Both the position numbers and the translations under genes were made by a program. Below are positions 1 through 5,530 of a stretch of 5,530 nucleotides of DNA, piece by piece. The notes beneath the pieces were generated by a model. That model was not told the origin of the DNA and ran no database searches. It saw only the letters and a program-made list of their open reading frames with translations. The stretch is from UBA1020 sp964520495 (GTDB lineage: Bacteria > Patescibacteriota > Saccharimonadia > Saccharimonadales > Saccharimonadaceae): positions 1 through 5,530 of the forward strand of contig CAZFMZ010000011.1 of assembly GCA_964520495.1 (NCBI GenBank). Reading direction: 5' to 3'. Every line of letters starts with the position of its first letter. Position 1 is the first letter of the stretch.

Positions 1-644
1 TCCTGTCTATCGCCATTCCTGGTCGTATCCAGGATGGCGTGGTCGTATGGTGCGGCCACCTTGACTGGTCAGGCTTCGACGTGGCCGGCGCGTTTTCAAC
101 CCGCTACGAAGCGCCAATATTCGTCGATAACGACGCCAACCTGGCTGGACTAGCTGAAGCGCGGGCGCTTGACCCGCTTCCACGATCCGTCCTGTACGTC
201 ACCATCTCTACCGGCATCGGCACCGGTGTCATTACCGATGGTCAGATTGATCCTGGCCTCAGTGCGAGCGAAGGCGGCCACATGCTGGTCGAGTTCGATG
301 GTCAGTTACAGAAATGGGAAGATTTCGCATCAGGCTCAGCCATTTACCGCGATTTCGGTCGTTACGCCCGCGACATCCACGAAGCCGGTGAGTGGCAGCA
401 AATCGCCGAACGTATCTCGCGCGGCTTCCTGGCCGCCATCCCCCTCCTGCAGCCGGATATCATCATCTTTGGCGGCAGCATCGGGACCTATTTCGAGCAC
501 TACGAACAAGAGCTTACGCGGCGGCTGAACGAGCAACTACCTGAACACATTCCGTGTCCGCACCTCGCCCAAGCGGTGCACCCGGAAGAAGCCGTCATTT
601 ATGGATGCTACTACCATGCCATCGACCACCCAGCCGCTGCTTGA
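1..644 (+). CDS. ROK-family sugar kinase/regulator, 5' end outside the window (partial)
   Basis: The reading frame is open from the window edge (first complete codon at 3). The GTG at 39 is internal, because the codons before it already encode the ROK-like stretch LSIAIPGRIQDG. About 213 residues are present of a usual 290-310, so the N-terminal ATP-binding DxGGT segment is missing. Visible motifs are the catalytic-Asp segment FVDNDANLAGLAEA (nt 117-158), the glycine-rich ISTGIGTGVITDG (about nt 207-245), SEGGHM (about nt 270-287) and QPDIIIFGGSIG near the C-terminus. ROK proteins are ATP-dependent sugar kinases (glucokinase, fructokinase, N-acetylmannosamine kinase) or sugar-responsive repressors. 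The usual zinc motif CxCGxxGCxE after the GGH is absent: the sequence runs straight into FDGQLQKWEDFASG, which keeps only the E and the following SG. A cytoplasmic sugar kinase is the best guess; the substrate cannot be told. It overlaps the next gene by 44 nt and ends in TGA. Confidence 0.88.
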   Translation, partial: LSIAIPGRIQDGVVVWCGHLDWSGFDVAGAFSTRYEAPIFVDNDANLAGLAEARALDPLPRSVLYVTISTGIGTGVITDGQIDPGLSASEGGHMLVEFDGQLQKWEDFASGSAIYRDFGRYARDIHEAGEWQQIAERISRGFLAAIPLLQPDIIIFGGSIGTYFEHYEQELTRRLNEQLPEHIPCPHLAQAVHPEEAVIYGCYYHAIDHPAAA

Positions 645-1086
645 GCGCGTCGAACACGACCACCCGGACCTAACATTCAGTCCCGGTGAGGCGTTTGAAT
701 GGCAGCCGACCGCGCGTGTCATCATCTATGATCATGCCGACCCTTATTTCGACGCCCGGCTCTTGCATGAGCTGAGCCATGCCCTGCTTGGCCACCTGCG
801 TTATGAACGCGATATCGATTTGATCTCGATGGAACGCGACGCCTGGCAACATGCCCGGCTTGAACTGGGCCGGAAATATCAGACCGACATCCCTGGCGAC
901 ATCATCGATCATGATATGGACACGTACCGGGAATGGCTCCATGCCCGCAGCACCTGCCCCAGCTGCTCTGCGACCGGTATGGAAACGAAGAAACACCGTT
1001 ACCGCTGCTTGGCCTGCGGCCATATGTGGCGGGTGAACGAAGCCCGCACTTGCGCCCTACGGCGCTACCGAACCAGCGAACACTAA
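601..1086 (+). CDS. small HExxH putative metallopeptidase with C-terminal zinc ribbon
   Basis: The protein has 161 residues and I do not recognise a named gene. It carries HELSHALLGH (H56, E57, H60, H65), the zinc-binding HExxH helix of gluzincin-like peptidases. A later acidic segment, SMERDAW (E78), could supply the third ligand, as in the ImmA/IrrE (M78) group. The C-terminus has a four-cysteine zinc ribbon: C119-x2-C122 and C136-x2-C139, in a YRCLACGHMW context. There is no signal peptide or membrane segment, so it should be cytoplasmic. The layout of an HExxH domain followed by a Cys4 ribbon recalls SprT-type proteins, which act on DNA-bound proteins; that link is only an architectural inference. 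The ATG at 601 lies inside the ROK gene; an in-frame ATG at 616 is an alternative start. Neither has a well-spaced Shine-Dalgarno (GGAAG at 584-588 is rather far), which suits translational coupling to the ROK gene. The TAA stop lies inside the left arm of the following terminator. Confidence 0.8.
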   Translation: MDATTMPSTTQPLLERVEHDHPDLTFSPGEAFEWQPTARVIIYDHADPYFDARLLHELSHALLGHLRYERDIDLISMERDAWQHARLELGRKYQTDIPGDIIDHDMDTYREWLHARSTCPSCSATGMETKKHRYRCLACGHMWRVNEARTCALRRYRTSEH

Positions 1087-1120
1087 AACACTCCCCGTAT
1101 GACCGGGGAGTGTTTTAGTG
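1081..1120. terminator. bidirectional rho-independent terminator, perfect 17-bp stem
   Basis: CACTAAAACACTCCCCG (1081-1097) and its exact reverse complement (1104-1120) enclose a 6-nt loop. The GC-rich core next to the loop is flanked by AAAA/TTTT within the arms, so a transcript from either strand has a hairpin followed by a short U-run. It sits between convergent genes: the HExxH gene stop (1084-1086) is inside the left arm and the KGG gene stop is 18 nt beyond the right arm. It therefore serves both. Confidence 0.9.
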
Positions 1121-1137
1121 TCGCGTATACGTCGCGC

Positions 1138-1344
1138 TTACGCCTGAGCGGCGTCAGCGGTCTTACGACGGCGTGAGATACGGCCACCCTTGGCGCCAGC
1201 GATACGTGCTAGCTCAGGGTTAGCGGCGAAACCGCCGGTACGACCGTTCTTGCCACCTTTGGCACCGATCTTCGCGTAGAAGTTCGGGTCTTTTGACATG
1301 TTCTTGGCAGCAGCTTTCTTGCCGCCTGCAATTGTTCCAGCCAT
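1138..1344 (-). CDS. KGG-repeat (GsiB/Con-10-like) small basic stress protein
   Basis: The protein has 68 residues, rich in Gly, Ala, Lys and Arg. Two glycine-rich repeats are visible: KIGAKGGKNG (25-34, KGG at 29-31) followed by RTGGFAANPELAR, and IAGAKGGRISRR (48-59, KGG at 52-54). This is the pattern of KGG-motif proteins related to bacterial GsiB/YciG and fungal Con-10, which are small, hydrophilic, probably disordered and often stress-induced. The very basic tail (RISRRRK) would suit nucleic-acid contact, but that is inference. The start is well supported: a strong GGAAGGAG lies 8 nt upstream of the ATG, and a near-consensus promoter lies about 100 nt upstream. It is monocistronic, with a TAA stop just before the shared terminator. 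The strong promoter and ribosome-binding site suggest an abundant protein. Confidence 0.85.
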   Translation of the reverse strand: MAGTIAGGKKAAAKNMSKDPNFYAKIGAKGGKNGRTGGFAANPELARIAGAKGGRISRRRKTADAAQA

Positions 1345-1352
1345 TTCGTTGG

Positions 1353-1360
1353 CTCCTTCC
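1353..1360 (-). promoter_or_regulatory. Shine-Dalgarno of the KGG gene
   Basis: On the minus strand the sequence reads GGAAGGAG, 8 nt before the ATG at 1344. It closely matches the anti-Shine-Dalgarno complement and fixes the start of this short gene. Confidence 0.85.
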
Positions 1361-1380
1361 TCTAAATAAGAAGGCCCCTG

Positions 1381-1396
1381 CTGCTATAAATAACAG
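1381..1396 (-). promoter_or_regulatory. possible hairpin in the KGG leader RNA
   Basis: On the minus strand CTGTTA-TTTA-TAGCAG folds into a 6-bp stem (one G-U pair) with a 4-nt loop, inside the roughly 90-nt 5' leader. GGCC at 1402-1405 and GGCC at 1374-1377 could close it further. It does not cover the Shine-Dalgarno. It could stabilise the mRNA or be chance. Confidence 0.3.
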
Positions 1397-1417
1397 TGGT
1401 CGGCCCTCCGTTTACCT

Positions 1418-1452
1418 CACATGTGACATGTGTATGATTTGAATATATCATA
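1418..1452 (-). promoter_or_regulatory. operator-like repeats over the KGG promoter start site
   Basis: Two adjacent copies of ACATGTG (1419-1425 and 1426-1432) contain the palindromes CACATGTG (1418-1425) and ACATGT (1426-1431). They lie just downstream of the expected transcription start. In addition TATGAT (1433-1438) and ATCATA (1447-1452) form an inverted repeat around the -10 box. Either could bind a repressor. No regulator is known; this is based on position and symmetry only. Confidence 0.4.
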
Positions 1453-1470
1453 GCATAGGCTTTTTGTCAA
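1442..1470 (-). promoter_or_regulatory. sigma70-type promoter for the KGG gene
   Basis: Read on the minus strand: a perfect -35 TTGACA (1470-1465), a 17-nt spacer, and -10 TATATT (1447-1442). The expected start of transcription is near 1435, giving a leader of about 90 nt before the ATG at 1344. It is the best promoter match in the window and fits a strongly expressed gene. Confidence 0.8.
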
Positions 1471-1505
1471 TGTTTACCATAGCCTTTTTTATGGTTTAAA
1501 GAGTA

Positions 1506-1534
1506 TTGCGCTTATGCGTGTCGTGCTATATCAT
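1506..1534 (+). promoter_or_regulatory. possible promoter for the candidate small RNA
   Basis: TTGCGC (1506-1511, only TTG matches the -35 consensus), a 17-nt spacer, and TATCAT (1529-1534, five of six -10 matches). It would start transcription near 1541, just before the structured element that ends in a terminator. The -35 is weak, so the call is tentative. Confidence 0.35.
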
Positions 1535-1540
1535 AGGGGT

Positions 1541-1635
1541 AGTTCCGTTGATTCGGGACTTGGCACCTGTTTGAAACCAAATTAGTTTCGAACGAATCAA
1601 AACGACCTGCTCTGCGAGACAGGTCGTTCTTTTTA
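1541..1635 (+). ncRNA. candidate structured small RNA, about 95 nt
   Basis: Three helices are packed with no unpaired bases between them. The outer stem TTGATTCG (1548-1555) pairs exactly with CGAATCAA (1593-1600). An inner hairpin, TTTGAAAC (1570-1577) with GTTTCGAA (1585-1592, one G-U) and a 7-nt loop, abuts it. The terminator hairpin 1601-1628 follows at once and ends in a T-rich tail on the + strand (TTCTTTTTATTT). No open reading frame occupies this stretch. A possible promoter lies just upstream. I do not recognise the family: it lacks tRNA T-arm and anticodon features, and it is too short for RNase P RNA or tmRNA. It could instead be ordinary 3'-UTR structure of the minus-strand gene. 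Confidence 0.4.
1601..1628. terminator. hairpin terminator, usable on both strands
   Basis: AACGACCTG (1601-1609) pairs with CAGGTCGTT (1620-1628), and a TCT/AGA extension forms inside the loop. On the minus strand it lies about 20 nt after the stop codon of the membrane-protein gene and is followed by TTGATTCG, so the U-run is short. On the + strand it is followed by CTTTTTATTT, a better U-tract. It therefore ends the minus-strand operon and, more efficiently, any + strand transcript such as the candidate small RNA. Confidence 0.8.
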
Positions 1636-1647
1636 TTTCTTGGGCTT

Positions 1648-2391
1648 CTAGAGCTTCTTGCCGGCCAGCGTCAGCTGTTCCAGTAACCGGCCCAGTTCCT
1701 GATCGGATACGTCACCGATGACGCTCAGTGCAAGATAGGCGTTATCAAGCCCATCAACGGCCGCCTCATATGCTTTCCTATCTTGTTTCTTCGAGGCTTC
1801 CTCTAGTGCCTGCCACCGGGTACCGATGGTTTTCATCTGCTGGCGGGCGGACTGCTGCACGGGCTTGAACGCCTCGGAGGGTTCCAGACGGGCTACGGCA
1901 GTTTCAGCCTGTCGGGCGGCAGCGGCAGCGTTTGCCTGCCAATCAGACTTGGCACTGTCTATGGTAAGACTGCTAATAATCGGGGCAAGTTCTGCCTCCT
2001 GGCGCAAATATGTCGAAAGTTGTTCAGCCTGCAAAGCAACCGGAGCCACGACGGCGACATCCGTCTGGCAGCGCTGCGCCGCCCGTGAGGCTGGCGGCAG
2101 CACATCAGCCACCCATCCGTACCACCACTCGCCTTCGCAGGTAGGTTGAGCATCGGTCAGGGCCGCCAGGCGGGTCAGCGCCTGCAGGCGGGTGGCGCGA
2201 TCGGTTTCCTCGTCGATCGTGGTGGCCGCCGCATACGCCCGACGTGCCTCCGACCGCCACTGCTGACTATTACTACTCGCTGCCTGCCATCGCTGCCATC
2301 CTAGCACGCTCACAATCAGGATGATGGCGAGCACAGTCACGACGATCAAGCGCGTAGGCGGTGCGATACGTCTGGTACGAGGCATCTTCAT
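1648..2391 (-). CDS. single-pass membrane-anchored helical protein of unknown function
   Basis: The protein has 247 residues from the ATG at 2391. That start overlaps the stop of the upstream gene by one base (TGATG), and AGGA sits 8 nt ahead of it. An ATG at 2454 would give a 268-residue form, but it would overlap the peptidase gene by 64 nt and place 21 unrelated residues in front, so I reject it. A basic N-terminus (MKMPRTRR) precedes one hydrophobic segment at about 15-31 (LIVVTVLAIILIVSVL), which predicts an N-in, C-out anchor. The outer part is Ala/Gln/Glu-rich and probably helical, perhaps coiled coil. It has two cysteines (C85, C108) around a Trp-rich stretch, EGEWWYGW, that could form a disulfide. 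I recognise no enzyme motif. Its coupling to a secreted metallopeptidase gene suggests a partner, substrate or chaperone at the cell surface, but this is inference. It ends in TAG. Confidence 0.75.
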   Translation of the reverse strand: MKMPRTRRIAPPTRLIVVTVLAIILIVSVLGWQRWQAASSNSQQWRSEARRAYAAATTIDEETDRATRLQALTRLAALTDAQPTCEGEWWYGWVADVLPPASRAAQRCQTDVAVVAPVALQAEQLSTYLRQEAELAPIISSLTIDSAKSDWQANAAAAARQAETAVARLEPSEAFKPVQQSARQQMKTIGTRWQALEEASKKQDRKAYEAAVDGLDNAYLALSVIGDVSDQELGRLLEQLTLAGKKL

Positions 2392-3131
2392 CAGTTGATT
2401 CCTAACTGGGTCGAGTACAGTTCGCTTGCCAGAGGCCAGGGGTTGAACGTGCACCCGTCGAGGTCAATCGATTGCTGCAGCATCACCGGCGCTGGCTGTC
2501 CCGCCCCCTTGCATCCGGGGTGACCGTGCCCGAGCCAGTGACCCACTTCGTGGTTGATTACCATGTGTCGGTAGTCACGAAGGTTACCGCCGGCCTGATT
2601 CCACGTTGACGTTGCGCTGTTCCAACGATCCTGGTTGATGATGATGTAACGACCGACCCGACAACTATACTCGCTGCTACAGCCACTCGAAAAACTCGGC
2701 ACCTGACTGGCCTCCGACAGCACCAGCGTGAAGGAACCTCCACCGGCCACTTCTCTAAATACCACGTTCATCCGGGCCCAGCCACGCCCGTCATTCAGGG
2801 TCTGGTTCGCCAACTGACGGAATTCAGTCATACTGCTTTCGGCCACGCCCTTCGCCATGACGTCATAGGAGACAGTGATGGTACTGGCGGCTTTCTTGCG
2901 GGCGGCGCTCTTGGCGGCAGCTTCGGCCGCTAGTTGCTGCGTGAGCCATGCCGGCTGCGCCATCGGGGGCAGTTTCACTTTGACGATTGATGCGCGTAAG
3001 CTTGAGTAATCAGCTGGCCGCAGTGCCTGGACGTCACGTTCATTCTGGGCATTAGCGACCGGTAACAGCACCTGGCTTACGCTCAAGCCGAGTATCAGTA
3101 TGCTTCCGAGTATCGGGTGTGTCCCACGCAT
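2391..3131 (-). CDS. secreted DUF3152-like zinc metallopeptidase
   Basis: The protein has 246 residues. An N-terminal signal peptide is clear: hydrophobic ILGSILILGLSVSQVLLPV, then an A-N-A cleavage site before Q29. An Ala/Lys-rich linker (about 65-83) leads to the catalytic domain (about 84-246). The active site is HEVGHWLGHGH: H194, E195, H198, G201 and H204 fit the metzincin-type HExxHxxGxxH. APVMLQQ (M217) follows, as the Met-turn, and then LDGCTFNPWP. This combination is what I know of DUF3152 proteins in Actinobacteria and Saccharibacteria. Four cysteines (C151, C157, C207, C227) could form two disulfides, consistent with export. The substrate is unknown; an extracellular or cell-surface protease is likely. 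AAGGA lies 3 nt before the ATG, which is a little close. The gene follows the rRNA terminator by about 55 nt without a convincing promoter (TACAAT at 3145-3140 lacks a -35 and would give almost no leader). It is coupled to the membrane-protein gene. Confidence 0.85.
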   Translation of the reverse strand: MRGTHPILGSILILGLSVSQVLLPVANAQNERDVQALRPADYSSLRASIVKVKLPPMAQPAWLTQQLAAEAAAKSAARKKAASTITVSYDVMAKGVAESSMTEFRQLANQTLNDGRGWARMNVVFREVAGGGSFTLVLSEASQVPSFSSGCSSEYSCRVGRYIIINQDRWNSATSTWNQAGGNLRDYRHMVINHEVGHWLGHGHPGCKGAGQPAPVMLQQSIDLDGCTFNPWPLASELYSTQLGIN

Positions 3132-3186
3132 GTGTCCTTATTGTACCATCGACGCCCTACGGAACAGAGTGACGCTTCTTTTTGCC

Positions 3187-3216
3187 AAAGAGAAAAGCCA
3201 TCCTGTTCGGATGGCT
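3187..3216 (-). terminator. rho-independent terminator of the rRNA operon
   Basis: On the minus strand AGCCATCC (3216-3209), a 5-nt loop GAACA, GGATGGCT (3203-3196), then the U-rich tail TTTCTCTTT (3195-3187). It begins about 10 nt after the 5S 3' end and separates the rRNA operon from the peptidase gene downstream. Confidence 0.88.
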
Positions 3217-3226
3217 ATTTCTATAA

Positions 3227-3335
3227 TTCGGCACCGTGCTAGTTTCCCACTTGTGGCAGTATAATCGCCGCTGATGAGCTTGACTTCTGTGTTCGGAATG
3301 GGAACAGGTATTTCCTCATCGCCATGGGCACCGAA
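3227..3335 (-). rRNA. rrf: 5S ribosomal RNA
   Basis: On the minus strand the conserved loop B/C stretch CCCATTCCGAACACAGAAG is followed by TCAAGCTC, as in bacterial 5S rRNA. The ends pair as helix I: TTCGGTGCC (3335-3327) with GGTGCCGAA (3235-3227), nine pairs including two G-U. The resulting length, about 109 nt, is slightly short for bacterial 5S. The exact ends are set from helix I and may be off by one to three bases. 5S is part of the large subunit central protuberance. It is the last gene of the rRNA operon, with a terminator directly behind it. Confidence 0.93.
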
Positions 3336-3399
3336 GAAAGGTTTGGGACACTTTTCGGCTCCTATCACTTCAGGAGTGGGTCCAAACCTTGCTTCGGCG
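3329..3399 (-). repeat. long inverted repeat spanning the 5S 5' boundary (precursor hairpin)
   Basis: Given on the + strand: CACCGAAG (3329-3336), one mismatch, then AAGGTTTGG (3338-3346), a one-base bulge and AC. These pair with GTCCAAACCTT (3380-3390), one mismatch and CTTCGGCG (3392-3399). On the precursor RNA this makes a stem of about 19 bp, with a smaller CTCCT/AGGAG hairpin inside it. The arm includes the first bases of mature 5S, so it competes with 5S helix I. It is a likely RNase III-type processing stem. Confidence 0.65.
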
Positions 3400-3419
3400 T
3401 CCTTGTTTAGGACACGGTT

Positions 3420-3488
3420 CTAGTGATGTACGATCTCGCAGATTCTTCGAGATTGACGTGTTGATGGGTGTTACCCACCAATTACTAG
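3420..3488 (-). repeat. three-way-junction-like structure in the 23S-5S spacer
   Basis: CTAGT (3420-3424) and ACTAG (3484-3488) close a region with two hairpins: ATCTCG/CGAGAT (3433-3438 with 3448-3453) and TTGATGGGT/ACCCACCAA (3461-3469 with 3473-3481, one G-U when transcribed). It is probably transcribed-spacer structure for rRNA processing. No tRNA is present in this spacer. Confidence 0.5.
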
Positions 3489-3501
3489 TCAAGTCTACCT
3501 C

Positions 3502-3537
3502 ATATCCGTAAATTCATCAAAGATGAATTTTGGATAT
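3502..3537 (-). repeat. strong hairpin just after the 23S 3' end
   Basis: AAATTCATC (3510-3518) and GATGAATTT (3522-3530) form a 9-bp stem, with ATATCC (3502-3507) and GGATAT (3532-3537) extending it by 6 bp. It lies a few bases downstream of the 23S 3' end on the minus strand, where processing nucleases commonly cut. It has no U-tail, so it is not a terminator. Confidence 0.55.
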
Positions 3538-3542
3538 AAGGA

Positions 3543-5530
<1,988 letters not shown>

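Noticed and set aside
670..1023. 117-codon minus-strand frame, and + strand frames at 851-1036 and 933-1118.
   Set aside because: They are shadows of the HExxH/zinc-ribbon gene, which has recognisable motifs in its own frame.
1541..1630. tRNA gene in the intergenic region.
   Set aside because: The 7-nt loop lacks the U33-type anticodon-loop pattern and no GGTTCGAATCC-like T arm or acceptor stem can be drawn.
1826..2149. 107-codon + strand frame opposite the membrane-protein gene.
   Set aside because: It is antisense to a gene with a clear membrane anchor and coupled start, and its product has no recognisable motif.
2392..2454. Upstream ATG extending the membrane protein to 268 residues.
   Set aside because: It would overlap the peptidase coding region by 64 nt, and the added residues are only the alternate-frame translation of it; the TGATG start at 2391 has a better ribosome-binding site.
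3138..3368. 76-codon minus-strand frame just upstream of the peptidase gene.
   Set aside because: It runs through the rRNA terminator and most of the 5S rRNA gene.
3336..3542. tRNA in the 23S-5S spacer.
   Set aside because: The hairpins present do not form a cloverleaf and no T-arm motif is seen.

Overview
The window looks like part of a chromosome from the candidate phyla radiation (Patescibacteria), most likely a Candidatus Saccharibacteria (TM7) genome. This is an inference. It rests on the gene set (a ROK protein without the usual cysteine cluster, a KGG-repeat protein, a secreted DUF3152-type metallopeptidase), a moderately GC-rich composition, and a bacterial 23S rRNA with unusual bases and an expanded helix. 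UGA is the stop codon of two genes, so the UGA=Gly (Gracilibacteria/Absconditabacteria) and UGA=Trp (mollicute) codes do not apply.

Layout. Positions 1-1086 (+ strand): the 3' part of a ROK-family sugar kinase/regulator gene, overlapped by a small HExxH + zinc-ribbon protein gene. A perfect 17-bp inverted repeat at 1081-1120 ends this unit and also the convergent small KGG-protein gene (1138-1344, - strand). Positions 1345-1647 are intergenic. They hold the KGG gene's ribosome-binding site, a near-consensus promoter with operator-like repeats, a structured candidate small RNA on the + strand (about 1541-1635), and a hairpin terminator shared with the next gene. Positions 1648-3131 (- strand) carry two genes joined by a TGATG stop/start overlap: a secreted DUF3152-like zinc metallopeptidase, then a membrane-anchored helical protein of unknown function. 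Positions 3187-5530 (- strand) are the distal end of an rRNA operon: about two thirds of the 23S rRNA (its 5' part lies beyond the window), a structured spacer of about 207 nt without a tRNA, 5S rRNA, and a rho-independent terminator.

How they fit together. The metallopeptidase/membrane pair follows the rRNA terminator on the same strand and seems to be its own unit for cell-envelope or extracellular work; no good promoter is visible for it. The ROK and HExxH genes are translationally linked by their overlap.

The most interesting observations are: (1) the macrolide-binding site of the 23S rRNA carries A2057 and G2058 with the compensatory U2611, which predicts intrinsic macrolide/MLSB resistance; (2) helix 68 of the 23S rRNA is expanded by roughly 150-190 nt with an AT-rich structured insert; (3) a compact RNA of adjacent helices and a U-tail on the + strand at 1541-1635 looks like an undescribed sRNA; (4) the 5' end of 5S rRNA can pair with the upstream spacer in a long precursor hairpin that competes with 5S helix I.
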